Part shown: one piece after another, positions 1 to 12,602 of the stretch | Layout: each line of letters begins with the position of its first letter | Position numbering within the stretch: the first letter of the stretch is position 1 | Source: Hetaerina americana | Lineage: Eukaryota > Arthropoda > Insecta > Odonata > Calopterygidae | Assembly: GCA_022747635.1 (NCBI GenBank) | Contig: JAKTNV010000003.1 | Span: 51,834,857-51,898,856 of the forward strand | Length of the DNA: 64,000 bases | Direction of reading: 5' to 3' | Position numbers and translations under genes: made by a program | The notes under the pieces: generated by a model | Databases searched by the model: none | Told to the model about the DNA's origin: nothing | What the model saw: the letters and a program-made list of their open reading frames with translations, nothing else

Positions 1-2480
1 TTCCTGCCGTAAAAAAACATCCTCCACCTCCTCTTTCTGGGAGGCTTAGAGAATTTCTGAGGCCGCGTACCCACATTATATCTATACGAAAAATGGATGC
101 TAAAGATATGGTCTGACATAAACCCGTACATCTCCAATTTGAAAAACATTTTCAGTGTCAATAAAGTTGCAACAGCAAACAAATACGAACTATTCAAGAG
201 TGAAATGAAAAAGTTGAGTATTCGCCCTAACAGGCTAAGAAGAAATTGTACCATAAGACTGGAAACTAAGTCACCTGTTGATAACGAGCGGAACCTCACG
301 TATAACCACAAGCGTCGCAAAATATATGGCTGCTTAAGGTTATATGAAGCAAGGTGAGAAGTGATATGAAACGATGGAATCTCAGCTGTTATGGTGGGTT
401 CCTGATAAGGGTGTCAGATATTTTCCAGCTGTTTACAAAACGAAACATAAGGCGCCCACTTCAATATCGCTATCAAGCGTATTGCATTGGCCAGAGATTT
501 GTGGCAAAATGAAAATCACGGGTGAGCGGATTGCTCGATAGAGACTACTCATGAGTGGGTAAGAGAGGAGAGTTCTATATGAGAGACTATAAAACCTGAA
601 AGAAGTAGGAGAAATTAATGAGAGTTAAATTGAAAGGAAATTTGGGTACACACCCGTGGCAAGGGAAACGAGGGAACAACATAATGGAACTAAAGATGCT
701 TTAAATCGACCGTAAGAATTCATCCGCGCGCTACTGGAATCCCCAATCTCCCAGCATCAACAACTCGCAGGAAACTTAACTTTAGTGGAGTACTTTAGTG
801 GAATGCAGGTTGAGTTCCTCGTAGTGTTTAGGAAAGCAAGAAAACGGTAGATGCTTTTCTTAAATGTAAACTGTCTACGTTAATTCTTCCTTTAGCCTTT
901 GCGAATGAGATGGTAAAATTTGGTCCAAACGTTACCCGAATAAAATGTATTTGAATATTTTATATTGTCTATAATTATAGGGACAGTTACTATGATTTAC
1001 CACTCTTACCCATGGATATGGGGGTGTTTTCAGTCTTTAGTCTTTAATTTAATGAGAATTGTTTTAAAGAGTGTTCGTAAACCGAACCCTTTCCAACTAA
1101 AAAAAGGATAACATTGAAATCACAACAAAACCGAGACGGTGTATTGTCCGTGGGAAAAGGAGTACTTACACTTAAATCTCTTTCCTTAATTTATTAGCCT
1201 TTCTATCGTGAATTATATCCGCGTGGTTTATTCGGCTGATGTAGTGTGAGGTCTGAATTATTCCCGCAAAGATAGAACTCGAGTAACCTCTTAAGTCTTA
1301 ATTTTACTATTGTCTTCATTAATGCAAACAGCTACTATTCTAGTATCCCTATTTCATGTGGATTGTACTTTCTTCTGGTAACAGTTGTCCTTAAAGCTAA
1401 ACGGATTTCCTAAGAAAATTACAAAAATGTCTTAATGTTCTCAATCCAATAGAACCTATGCATTTTTCACAAATTGTTAATCTGTTCTTAAGATCTAAAG
1501 TAAAATCTATTCCTTACTTTTCAATTAAATTTCTATAATGCTGTCCAAATCAAAGCGATATTCCTTTGGGTTGGAGACGTGTTTTGTGCTCACCTTAAAT
1601 CCTTGTTGCAGGTACTCGTAAAAGTAAATCCTAATTACTTGACGTGTTCCCGATTCCTCAATCCAATCCCGTCTATTATACATGCATCTTATTTTGTTTA
1701 ATTTCTGTTTTACTTACTGCTCCTTTCAAAACCACACTTTTGCATAACTTGTAACCCACGAATGATATCTCCCACGGATTCCATTAAAACATTCTCCCAT
1801 GAGACACATTTAAGCGTTCAGGCCAAAGTCTGCCTATACGTCGGTAATCTAATAGGCGGCATAACCTATTGCCAAAGTATTGAAATTTCATATCCAGACG
1901 TAATGGATCACTTCCAGGATGCACATTATATCGTCGAGATTATTATTAAACTGACCATATGCGATGTATTTCCAGAAAAGACGTCTTGGTGTAAGAAAAT
2001 GAAAATAAAATGGCCAGAAACTTTTTCTGTAATATTTTCCATTCGGCCCGTGCTTTTTACATTACCTTGGAATAACAAAGAAGCCCTTACTTCAGTACCA
2101 ATGTAAAAGCTCAACACAATTTTTCCTTTTAAATATTTTTTCCACATGACAAAATTAACCCCCAACAAAAACTATCGCGAATGGTTTTTGAGGAACGGTT
2201 ATTGAATGGCTATACCAAGGAGGAGTTTTAACACTTATAAAATTAATGTTATGTCCTACAATAGAGAAAATTATTTCGAAACTACAACATCATAGTTTAC
2301 TCGATTAAAGGCGCCATATTAAATTCTTAAAATGAATATGGTCGAATGCGTATGAGCTCTCTTGTGAATGCTCCCTATTTTTCTACCAATAAAGTTTCGG
2401 GAGAGGAAATTGCATTTGAAGGGAATGCTAGCATGACGCGCCGAATGTCACGTGAACCGTCTCGTCCGTTGACATCAATG
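1..2480. other. Gene-free AT-rich stretch
   Basis: I see no recognisable gene, RNA gene or transposon here. Open frames are short (up to 114 codons, at 1762-2106), and none has a familiar motif, convincing splice sites or a strand that stands out. It is probably intergenic or intronic. Confidence 0.5.
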
Positions 2481-2482
2481 GG

Positions 2483-2992
2483 TTGGAGCGTTTAAATAAG
2501 AGGTCGGTAACACCTAGGTACAGGTTTTTAGTCCCCAAGACATGCGCGGACAATGGTCATCACAAGGACAAGGCACCGAAAGAGGAAAGAGAAGAGCGTA
2601 GTTTGGAAGGAGAGCGAGAGAAGGACCTTACTGGTAGTTGGGAGGTTAGACCCTCGACTTCGAGAGGAGTAAGGAACTCGAATTTCGGCTGGACGAGCCG
2701 CGACTCTGAAAGCAACGAGAGAGGAATGATTCTGATTCAGGGATGCTTCCACCTTTTGAATAGAGCATGGGCGTCGAAGGAAGGAAGGACCGATAACAGA
2801 GATAGGACCTCCGACTCATCAGGGCGTTACCGCCCGTTTATCGAGGTAATTCGCGGAGTCAGGGGCATGATGTATCGTGATTTCGTGGTTAGTTTCAGAA
2901 CACTCACCACAGATATTTCAGCAAGAATTGCCCGTGAAAAAGAAGATATGGACGTTAAGCAATATGGAAAGGACGCACAAATAAAAGAATAA
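2483..2992 (+). other. Unassigned open frame of 169 codons
   Basis: This is one of the longest non-repeat open frames in the window. It lies in a local patch of higher GC (about 2560-2870) inside AT-rich DNA. The conceptual protein is very rich in Arg, Glu, Ser and Asp, with no domain, signal peptide or membrane segment that I recognise. A minus-strand frame overlaps it at 2528-2752. It could be an exon of an unknown gene, but a chance open frame is more likely, because local GC reduces stop codons. Confidence 0.12.
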
Positions 2993-3567
2993 TGTTTCAT
3001 CTATCGTATCCCCATCGAAAACTAAAACGTAAATTAACATTTATTTGCTACCCTAAAGTTACGTGGTTCTTGATATTATTCCACATGTTGGCATTATTAT
3101 ACGAAGGTTGTTCATTAGAGCGTGATTATAAGCATTTCCATTCACATACAATATTTCGTGATTTATTATGCCAAAATGAATTTTATGTTATACTTTGAGC
3201 TGCAATATGCAATGTATAAGAGGTAAAAGTTTTATTGATTTGACTCTGGAATTGCGCCAGGGTAACCGTTGTAAGTCGGAACATATTTAATTCACCCATA
3301 GCAATGATCATACATAGAATTGACGCATTGCATTGATATTTTGCTTTGGGCCTGAATAAATTGTCAGCGGAGGCTATCTTAAATGTTAAATAAGATAAAA
3401 AATCTATTTCAAAACAATTCGCACCCAAAGCTCTGGCTTCTGTTCTTGTGGAATTAAAAATTAACACCAATACTGCCATTATGAGAGAAGGTTGTTAAAT
3501 AGCGTTAAGATCAATGAGAAAGATTTGGTATCCATTCAAAGGTAGTAGTAGAAACACATGCACAGGA

Positions 3568-3605
3568 GACGCGTCTGTGTACGGTGGGTTTCGTGAAACC
3601 CACCG
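3568..3605. repeat. Short perfect hairpin next to a 10-bp palindrome
   Basis: Positions 3582-3592 (CGGTGGGTTTC) and 3595-3605 are exact reverse complements with a 2-nt loop. Just upstream, AGACGCGTCT at 3568-3577 is self-complementary. The patch is CpG-containing inside AT-rich sequence. I cannot assign it a function. Confidence 0.6.
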
Positions 3606-5690
3606 CGAAATCGTGATTGCCTCGCTGAATGCTATGTGACATTTACCCCTTATCCTCGACTTAGTCCATTTTTACGAGTAATTATCCATATAGTCCATGT
3701 TCGTAGCTCCATATAACCTTTTGCTATTCCCTTATATGTAGAACACCTTCGTAGAAAGTATTTTTCATAATGAGAACCCAGCGTATGCAAACTGAACATT
3801 TTTTCAGTTGCAACGCCTGCCACTGACGTAATACTTACATTAGTCAAATTGATGAAACCGCACATGCGTTATAAATTAAGCTACCAGCAGCATAAAATAA
3901 AATAAAATGCTTACAAAATACATAATGCGAATTAACAAATCTTGACTTTACTATTAAACTGCCCTCTTGCATAAAACCATTGTTTATTCAAATACGGTAT
4001 CTAAGGAAAACAATTTTACGATGTATCGATGCCACGATGGAATAACAGCAATATATTTGTATTTAATTGCCAAACTCGAAATATTAAACCATTATTCCCC
4101 AGAAGGGATGGAGTGGACCTCGATTATCCATCTACTAGTTTGAGCATACTATTTAACATCACTCAATCCCATGGTGAGAACGAAATGGGTTTAATTTAAT
4201 TTTAGGGTAAATCATGGGATCATAAGAAATTATGTTGTGGATTGAGGACACTCGGTTTAATTGTATCGTGAACCACAGATACACGCGATGTTTGACCTTC
4301 ATCTGCCACGGTGAAAGATTTTAAATTGCATTCCTCCCCGAGGCCCCGTTGTTCTCATTCGTGCAAATATTTTAAACTGTGATCAGCGAGGTATTCTACT
4401 TCCTTTGATATGCCGAAACACGATCTCCTGATTAAGCATCCCTGCGCTCCTCGAATTTTTGATATGTCGAACAAGGAATACCCAAATGAATCTGCCACTC
4501 ACATACATATTTGTTCTGTTCTTTTGAGTTGTTACCCAACAACATAATCGGTGAGAAAATGAGTCAATATTGCAAGAGTCTGCATTGGATATAAATTTCT
4601 TTGTTATCCATTTTAACCCAACTTTATCACCGTCATACGACAGGCAAATATAAGTTGTCGATATACGAGTAAATATAAGTTCTTATTATTTTATTTGTCT
4701 TTATAAATATCGCTATTCACTCTAATTTCTTACAAATATTTTCCGTTCTTGCTAAATCACCTTCCCCCTGCCGCACGCCCTAGCAGTGGCTTGCAGAACA
4801 CCGTGTATTAATAATAATGCTTATAAAATTCCCAATCTAAATTCATAGTGGAGATAATTTTCACTACACCATACCAGTATTTAACGAACCAGCCTTCATT
4901 CAAGTCGTTGCACACCGTTAACACTTAAAAATGGAAACTTATTGCCAAAGTTATTTAGTTGCAGAATTTTCCCTTCGCACAAGCCGTGTTCACAGCAGTA
5001 TGGAACGTCACGCATGAATACCCTGAAAATAAAAATTATACTTAATGCCAATAATCACCAATTACACTGATGGCTGGAGACTGACCAACCCCTAATAGGC
5101 ACATCCTCGCAGGGCATTATGTAGATATAGAGATAAAGGCGCGTATTCAGTTTAGCTTTTTAGTCCGAATTCACCATTAGAGCCAACTTCGCTGAGCGGA
5201 ATTCCACAAGTTACATCTTGTCCCCGCACCGAGCCATACGACCCAATATCCATCCATCGCTTTTCGGCAACCGTTGCGTGTTCAATAATTCTGTTTCTTT
5301 TAGTTCTCAGCGGCATGACAGGCATTCAGCTGCTGTTCGTGCTTTTCGAATTGTTAGATTATAGAATGGGAGGGGAAAAATGATGAATGAATACCAGAAG
5401 GGAGATTTGCAACCCCTAAAATAGTCTTAATAATAAAAATATGAAGAAGCATGATTAATCGGTAAACATTACCAACCCTTTGCGTTTCTCTGAGGATAAA
5501 ATCTGTCGAGTTGCGGCAAAATGATTCAGGACTGGTTTGGCCCTTTGGGACTTGTCATGTTTCTCTGCCATCTTATTTCTACCTTTAGAAAATAGCTGCC
5601 TTGAAAACATTTTTTCTCACTTCCTATCCTTTTTGACTAAGGAATAAATAAAGAAAATATTGACTGTGGCCACGATCGTGTCCATCTTTC
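3606..5690. other. Gene-free AT-rich stretch
   Basis: No recognisable coding region, RNA gene or mobile element. Frames on both strands are short and broken by stops. Confidence 0.5.
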
Positions 5691-5989
5691 AACTGAGAAA
5701 ATGGGTGCGAACAAGACAAAAATCGGAATAAACGCCAAATACAGTAGGCTTGGATTGCTCCTTCGTTTTCTGTTCGCGTGTCTGCTCGTTCAGGCTAAAA
5801 TTCTCCAGCAAAGACGCACGCACCGACCACCTCGCGAAAACTCCCCTTTTCCTCCAAGAGCCATAAAAAATTTAAAGCCATTCAACCAACCCCCGTCCTC
5901 CTCGCGGCCCATTGCCGACGGTATCGTGCAAAAGGCTCCCATTCGAGAGAGCAATGCCATTCGAGGGAGCCCGTAAGAATTCATTCGTT

Positions 5990-7290
5990 GAAATCACCCA
6001 TAGCGAGCCGAGAGGTTGAGGGAGGGGGCGGGCGAGAAGTATAAAAGTTGGCGGTGGTGGGATGGGGTGAAGCGGGGTCGGGAAGAGGGGTGAGCGAACG
6101 TTGGAGAGGATTCGCGATCTCCGCGTCGACTCGCCGGGGAGAATCAAAACAAACTACGGCGGAGTTGAACTCACCTCCCGAAAAAGACGATGGGGCTCTC
6201 CTCTCCCCGCGGGTTCTGTGGAAGTGCCTCTCCGTCTTCTCCTCCGTCCCAGGCGGGTTATGCAGCCCTTATATTTCCACGTCCGGGAAGAGGAACCCGG
6301 GGGACTTGCCGACGAAGAAATACACAACACACGAGTAACGGCTCCCCACGCTCGCCGCCCTCTCACGCACTTCCTTTGTCTCGTCGAGGGAAGGGTAACA
6401 AACAAGCGCGCTGGTTGGATACGTGGGGATAGAGAGGCGGGGGTCCGAACACTGCGACGGAGGAGCAGTGCGCTAAGGACCGTCCTTCAACGTCGGAACA
6501 CGACTGCGCTCGACACCGTCGCGGGTAAGACTGCCTTGCCGTCCTTCCTCTCGCTTGCCAGCTCACACACACACCCGCCCCTCCATCCCCCGTTCCCCTC
6601 GCCCCCTCTTCCGTTCCTCTTTCTCTCCCTTGCATGCCTACATCGGACGATAGACCTTGCTGCTCCACCCCGCCTCCCCCGCCCATCCCCTCCTCGCCCC
6701 CCCTGATCCCCCTTTCTCACTCTAACTCCACGATGCTGTCTCCTCTCGCATCACTCCCGTGCCTCGCTTGAATGGAGAGAGAGTGAGAGAGGGAGGGAAC
6801 AAGGAGGGAGAGCCTTGCCCTCTCAACACAACCACTCCTGTAACTCTCTCCCAGTTTCTTCAATTTTTCTCTACCTTTCCGCTCTTCAACTGCTCGAGTT
6901 CCGGGGAGGGAGTTAAAATTCTTCCCGTCCCCCTTTTGCTCCTGTCCCCAAGCTCAGCCTCCTAGTCCTGCCTTCACGAGTTTTAGGTTGAGGGGGCCGC
7001 AGTGTTTAGAGCCCCGGCTTGGGTTGGAGCGCGGGGGGGATTGGGTAAAGCTTTTCCTTACCCTCCACACAATCACCCCAGCAGGGGTCCGGGGGGGTAA
7101 CTTCGCCAGGGTTGAAGAAACACGGGTTGGAAGTAGAAGGGGGGGTCAAGCGAGGTATTACAAAGAGGTGAGGTGGGTAGGAAAGAGTAGGGTGGGGCTG
7201 AACTGCCTTAACCGATAATTTGTGCGCCTCGTCCCCTTCTGAAAGGAGGGAAGGTGCCCTTTGATGCAGTGTCGGCAAGGCTGTTTATGA
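5990..7290. other. GC- and CpG-rich island
   Basis: About 1.3 kb is strikingly GC-rich compared with its surroundings, with many CpG, C-runs and CT/GA-rich blocks. Overlapping frames of 70-200 codons are open on both strands (for example plus 6101-6706), which is expected from the composition. None shows a known domain. The simplest reading is a promoter or first-exon region of a gene whose body is not visible here. Confidence 0.55.
6025..6047 (+). promoter_or_regulatory. GC box plus TATA box, candidate core promoter
   Basis: A GGGCGGG block at about 6025-6031 is followed by TATAAAAG at 6040-6047, inside the CpG-rich island. The arrangement matches an Sp1-like site upstream of a canonical TATA box and would predict a plus-strand start near 6070. 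The matches are seen in the sequence; promoter activity is inference. No downstream coding exon was recognised. Confidence 0.35.
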
Positions 7291-7299
7291 CATGCCTAC

Positions 7300-8590
7300 T
7301 TCGCATGGGGTGGCGTCAGGTTTGTTGTGGGTTCTTCGGCATTGTCGCCGTGTGGGATATGCTCGCGGAAAGGATTCCTCAACGTCTACTCATTTGACCG
7401 TGTACATTTTCGTTAAGGCTCGAAAACATTATCTACTAACTCCTAACTTAAGCTTTTATTTATATAAGAGTGATGCCCTAACAGCCTCCAAAACACCTAT
7501 AACTACGACAAACGCCTTTGCGTAGGTTTGTGAGTATTTAGTAGATGTCGATGAAAATAAATTCATTTTAAATGTATACCTCGTGCAAAGATTGAGCACC
7601 AATTGATGTATTCATTTTTTGAGTGATGCAAATTGATAATTAAGTTGACTAAAACTTGCACGGACCGTTAATAATAAAAGATATTACTGGATGCTTCCAA
7701 GTCTTGGCACGGAAAACCCAAGGATCTTTTAATCGTACATTCATAGAAAAAAACATGAAATTATTCCTCTATACACAATTCGGTGTTTGTGTTTTACGCT
7801 TTGTGTTTAATTTCATGTGATTAGAGATTATTCTCTTTTGCTCATCATATTTTTAGTTACAGAGGTTGAATGGCTTGAATTACCTGGCTACATTTATGTT
7901 TTTCTGGTTCATTTTTCTTGAACACATGATTAAAGTTACATTTCACAATGCCAAAATATATCGTCGATTTTATTCGGGAATAGATTTTATACACTTTGAA
8001 AATACATTTTTCGCCATGAATTTCCTTTACCCTTGAAATGCTTCTAGTTTATCAGACCTCGCGCTATTTTGAATTCTCTGGGATAAAGATATCGTTAATA
8101 TAAATGACCTAAATCGGTGAAATTTCATATTTATTACTGATCTTTTACGTTCTCGTGCAATCCCTTCATATTTTAAAGGCGTATTTCGCTGAAGGTGCAT
8201 TTAACTGCTGTGTGAATGGCAAACGAACTGAGTTCAAATCGATCGGATACAACTTATGGTTGAATTCAAAAATTTTTAGGTTTATCTTACCTTTTTATTT
8301 TTAAAGTCAAATTTATTTTAAAACTTGGACGGAATTAATCCTGCTGATCACCATGCATTTAAAGCCGGTGAAGCCAAAAGGCAGCCTCTAGTCATTGTTT
8401 TATCATGAATAATTCTTTGGAATTGGACCTGAGTACGTTAAGTAGGTGTAAAGGTGTACCTATATAAGTACATTAAGTAGGTGTACCTGTTTATCCTAAA
8501 ACCACATTAATGGGCCGTGGTGATTTTAGCAGGCTGCATTTGTCAATTTCATGCATCTCAAAATGAAATCGACTAATTTTAATTGAAGTA
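7300..8590. other. Gene-free AT-rich stretch
   Basis: Nothing recognisable apart from a short imperfect duplication near 8435-8490 that repeats AAGTAGGTGTA. Confidence 0.45.
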
Positions 8591-8599
8591 ATTTGTGCC

Positions 8600-9380
8600 T
8601 CGTCCTCTGTGAAGGCAGTGACTGCTCATGCTTATAAATATGCATATATGATTTCATCCACCCACGTCCAGCAGATAATACAAGGAGTGGAGGATCGGAA
8701 TTCCACATTCAAAACAAACGGATTACCATCACCACCGTCGGATTTCTGTATCAAACAGGGTTTTTGCGTCACCCTTGACTATGCATGGCTCTGAATGTGT
8801 GTGGGCTCAAGGTTAGCGGCGTTGCAGTTTATCTCCTCCCACAAAACAGAACGGCAGAGAATTCAAGGATACCAACAGTAACCGACGGTGCCCTGCGGAT
8901 GAGAGCAAAATGCTTTCATTTCGCTTCTCTCGCGCCCGTGACTCCGACAGGTGCGTGCAGTGCGTGCGTGAGTGCAGAGCTTGATTTCCACGGGACGTGA
9001 ATTGTCGTCGCCTCATGCACTCGTGGCCGGACGAGGTGTCTGCGTCTTCCATTTTGCGTCGAGTGCCATCACAAGGAGACGGAAGCATTTCATTACTTTC
9101 GACCATCCGAATTTCCCCACTTAACAGACCACCACCGCATTTCCGGTTCCCGGCAGTCATCCGAATTCACTCATCTGATATTCTCTTCCCATCGGCCGCG
9201 TTGAAAAACATTTCATTCACGCAGGAGCTCAAAGCCCACGGGGCTTTTAGCATCTCAAGTTCAAAACCGGTTCTAAATATTCTCAGACGGAATACCTCAT
9301 CTTTCAATCCATTGCCTTTTCTAGTTCCCACTGCATCAATTGCATTGGCCAGTGATCACGGAGAAAATATATATATTTGA
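8600..9380. other. Moderately GC-rich anonymous segment
   Basis: The base composition is more balanced than in the flanks. Frames are open on both strands (plus 8997-9380, 127 codons; minus 8813-9160, 115 codons). Neither has a recognisable domain, signal peptide or splice context. It could be a conserved non-coding or regulatory segment, but sequence alone does not show it. Confidence 0.3.
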
Positions 9381-9839
9381 AAATCATTCCTTTTTTGCAC
9401 CTTATTATTATTATTCAGTTCACTCTATTAGAAATCCCGGCTGTGCCACAAAAATGCGATTGTGCGATAAAAAAATGTTTTGGATAACTCATTTCTAGTT
9501 TTAAAGCTTTTTTAACGTAGTTCTTCGGTGGATGTTCATCCAAGTTTGTTTATTAAGGCACATAATGCAAAGAGATTAGTGAGACACATAGCAGTTTATT
9601 ATTCATCATTTTTATTGCTTATTTAGGGATCGGATGAATTGCCAATGTGACGTGAGCATTTCGATAATTCTCTTAATGCCGGGAGTAAAATTGAATGAGA
9701 TGACCGTTCTAAAGAGTTGAATTTGTTGCGCTTAGGCGACCTATATGGTCACCTTCAAATGCATCCCATCACTTTTTATTGCGACTATTTCATGATTACT
9801 TTAGATTGAATTGAATTTTCTTCCTCATCTTAAAACTGT

Positions 9840-11541
9840 ATCATATCATTTATCACGCATTTCCAACGTTCCAAGTCTCGGAACCATAGAGCGCCGTGCT
9901 CCACACGAGAGTCTTGACGAATTGCTTCCTTTTTTCCAGTCTTAGGTTCTTTGAACATTGTAATTGTCTCTTCGTAATACGTTCTTAGCTTGGGCTATTC
10001 TTCTCTTGACGTCGGAAAACTTCTTCCATCCCATGTTATGCTGCTACCCAGGTAGATGAAGGATTCCAGTTGCTCTAGAGTTGTGAAATCTGCATTCAGC
10101 TTCTCTCTTCCACACACAAGGATTTTAGTTTTCTTCCTGTTGATGTTCATCATATATTCCCCCAGCACTTGGTCCATAGCACTTAAGAGTTGCTTGAAGG
10201 TCCTCTCGCGTTTTCACCACGACTGCATTGTCACCTGCAACCCGGTACATGTAGATTTCTTCTCCATTTACCTTGACTCTTTAGATACCAAATTCTTGTT
10301 TCATTTATTGCCTCTTCCAAGTATACGTTGAATATTGCTGGTGAGATATTGCATCCTTATCTTACTACTTTGTTTATTTTGGCTTCTATTATTTTCATTT
10401 TCGGTTTGCATTGTAGTAACCTGATTATTGTAGAGTTTATGGATGATTCTTCTGTCGTTTTAGTCAAATCCAGTAGTAGAATGATTTATTTGCGTGCATC
10501 ATTTTTTCGGGCAGAACTCTCAAGCTACGAATTGCCTCTCTTGCTCCTCGATTTTTCCGGAATCCGATTTAGTTTTCTGAGAAGTTTCCTTCTATTCTTC
10601 AGCTAATTATCCGAGCAAGGATTTTCGATGCTCAAGTCACTAGGCTCAATGTTCTGTGTTCTTCGCATTTATCTGTTTTCGGTTTCTTCGTAATTGCAAT
10701 CAGTGTACTTTTCTCGAAGTCTTCTGGTATCTTTCCGCTGCCGTAGCTATCTTTGATTATTCCATTGACTCCGAGTGCCTTCATTATTTCTCCGTTTATT
10801 TTGTCAACTCGTGGTGCCTTGTCTCACAGGTCTGCCACGGCGCTGTCGAATTCGCTTCTTAGTATCCGCGGACCCCGATGGTCTTTACCTATCATTCTAT
10901 CATCTTTAATTAACCCATCTTCCAATGGCTTGGGAGCTTGATAGAGATCTTCAATGTACATCGTATTCCTTCTATCTATTCCCAATGTTGTCATCATCTA
11001 TTTGTATTTTTCCAATAGTGGATCGGTTGTTTTGTGATTTTGTTTTTTCTTTCTACGAATTGCCTCTTCACTAATTTATAAGCCATTTGGTAATACCCTT
11101 TTTCATAATGCCATTGATTTTCTCGCAGCAGCATGCTATTCATTCCTTTGCCTTCTTGCACCCTCGCATGACCTGGTTCCGCCACTGTTTATAGAGGTCT
11201 TCTTCACTTTCATTTATTAAACTTTTGCATTTTATTCTTTCGTCTATGAGACCCTTTATTTGAGCTGTTATACATGGCATCTTAGATATTTCCACCTTAC
11301 TCACAAGTAACTCATTTGCACCTTTGGTATTTTTATTCTTCATTTCTTTCCAACGACCCTCAGGGCTGGTATTTTCATTATTTCCCTTTGGCCGTGGTGA
11401 ACTCTTCTCTTGCGATCATTACTTTCAATATCTTTGTGTTCCATCTGGGTTGTTGTGCCTCTTTCTTCATCTTCTTGGATCGCAGTCAGCTGTCCATGAT
11501 CACCAGGTTGGGATCGCTATTTACATATGCACCAGGGTAGC
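9840..11541 (-). pseudogene. LINE reverse transcriptase, degenerate
   Basis: The minus strand shows the linker after the endonuclease, then the block with GEIMKALGVNG and GKIPEDF, then degraded palm motifs. ..AKINKVVR*GCNISPAIFN corresponds to the usual GVRQGC..SP..FN motif and is interrupted by a stop. Next come a damaged catalytic-aspartate segment, NINRKKTKIL, YLGSSITWDGR and finally QFVKTLVWSTALYGSETW near 9900. Several stops and frame changes show long decay. It once encoded an RNA-directed DNA polymerase. Confidence 0.85.
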
Positions 11542-11550
11542 TCTTACATA

Positions 11551-12303
11551 CGAGGGTCATCCGGAAAGTAGTACCCGTTCGTGCCGCATGAAGTGCTGAC
11601 GACGCGAGTAGCCGCTGGACGAGGTCAGATAGCTTCAGTGGCTTATCTGCCTTCTCTGAGCCAAGTTGCGTGACGCTAGCATTGCCTGTGTTGTTTCTGT
11701 GATTGTTTACAATGTTTAAAAAAATTGAGAACGCCGCCAGTTGTGAAGTGAGGGCAGTGATTAAATTCCTCAATGCAAGAAACGTTCGCCCATGTGATAT
11801 TCATCGCCAATTAAAGGAGGTGTATGGAGACAATGTAATGGACGAGTCGTCTGTTCGGCGGTGGTGTCGCAACTTCAACATGGGGAGGGGGAACACACAC
11901 GACGATGAGCGTTCGGGGAGACCGTCTGTCATTACAGACCAACTGGTGAGCTCAGTTGACGAATTCGTGAGGAACGATCGGCGCGTCACAATTGATGACA
12001 TCTGTGAGCATTTTCCCAATGTTTCTCGAACAATTGTTCATGAAATTGTTAAACACCATCTGCATTATGCAAAAATTTGTGCAAGATGGGTCCCTCGCGT
12101 ATCTCAATGAGCTGGCGGCGAAGGACTATGCAGCAGGAATACAGAAACTTGTCACACGTTATGACAAATGCCTTAATTTGCTTGGAGATTATGTTGAGAA
12201 GTAGTTTAAAGTATCCTCTTTCAAATAAAATTTTTTATGTTTGTTAATATTTACTTTTGTGTCTTTATTTCACGAACGTGTACTACTTTCCGGATGACTC
12301 TCG
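11551..12303 (+). mobile_element. Internally deleted mariner element with intact TIRs
   Basis: The left end CGAGGGTCATCCGGAAAGTA (11551 onward) and the reverse complement of the right end, CGAGAGTCATCCGGAAAGTA, match over about 30 bp with few differences. Both are flanked by TA. The element is 753 bp, whereas autonomous mariners are about 1.3 kb, so roughly the central part of the transposase is gone. It sits in the endonuclease region of the minus-strand LINE. The high quality of the TIRs and open N-terminal frame suggest a fairly young non-autonomous copy. Confidence 0.9.
11712..12204 (+). pseudogene. Mariner transposase, catalytic core deleted
   Basis: From the ATG at 11712 (MFKKIENAASCEVRAVIKFL) the frame stays open through the two helix-turn-helix units: a CEVRAVIKFL..DIHRQL..YGDNVM block, then SSVRRWCRNFN, a GRPS linker, and VTIDDICEHFPNVSRTIVHEIV. 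It reaches WVPRV and then stops at 12110. A different frame then gives ELAAKDYAAGIQKLVTRYDK and ends at 12204, which is the normal mariner C-terminus. The DD34D catalytic domain between these parts is absent. A product would bind TIRs but could not cut DNA. I start at the ATG at 11712 because the upstream in-frame codon at 11703 is TTG. Confidence 0.88.
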
Positions 12304-12602
12304 TATCTTACGTTGGTTATTGTATCTCTTTCTGACAAGCATGTATTTAATTTGGAAACGTGCTTTGTCTCCAGGCATCTTCAATGAATATCTTCTTCTA
12401 GAATGTTGATCGAAGATGGTTTTTACCACTGCCATGTTTTTCTCGTTGCAGAATTCTATCAGTCTCTCTCCCGCGGTGTTTCGTTTTCCCAATCCGAAGT
12501 ATCCCACGCTACTTCCCTCTCGCCCCTCGCCGACCACAGCGTTCCAATCCCCCATCACTATGAGGTTTTCCTTCCTTTTTAATCTTCCTAGAACCTCTTC
12601 CT
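12304..12602 (-). pseudogene. LINE endonuclease domain fragment
   Basis: The minus-strand translation contains MGDWNAVVGEG (the catalytic GD-N block of LINE AP endonucleases), then YFGLGKRN, GERLIEFC and later KMPGDKARFQI, where the family usually has an I-D-Y/Y-like continuation. The frame runs into the mariner insertion. Across the insertion the protein continues as SYPGAYVNSDPNLV at 11541 downward, the normal end of this endonuclease domain. The N-terminal half of the domain is missing. Confidence 0.85.

Larger units (their letters stand above)
9840..12602 (-). mobile_element. Non-LTR retrotransposon relic, split by a mariner
   Basis: Reading the minus strand from 12602 down to about 9840 gives, in order, the C-terminal part of an AP-type endonuclease, a linker, the reverse transcriptase and the RT C-terminal region of a LINE. 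All parts are in the same orientation and correct order, so this is one element. It is truncated at its 5' end at 12602, where a microsatellite begins. It is interrupted at 11542-12311 by a mariner-derived insertion. Stops and frameshifts are scattered through the RT, so it cannot be active. Its YLGSSITWDGR block closely matches blocks in the relics at 33.6 and 28.5 kb, so these look like one family. Confidence 0.88.

Noticed and set aside
6101..6706. 201-codon plus-strand frame in the GC-rich island
   Set aside because: Frames are open in several phases on both strands because GC-rich sequence has few stops. The peptide is low-complexity Arg/Pro-rich with no domain.
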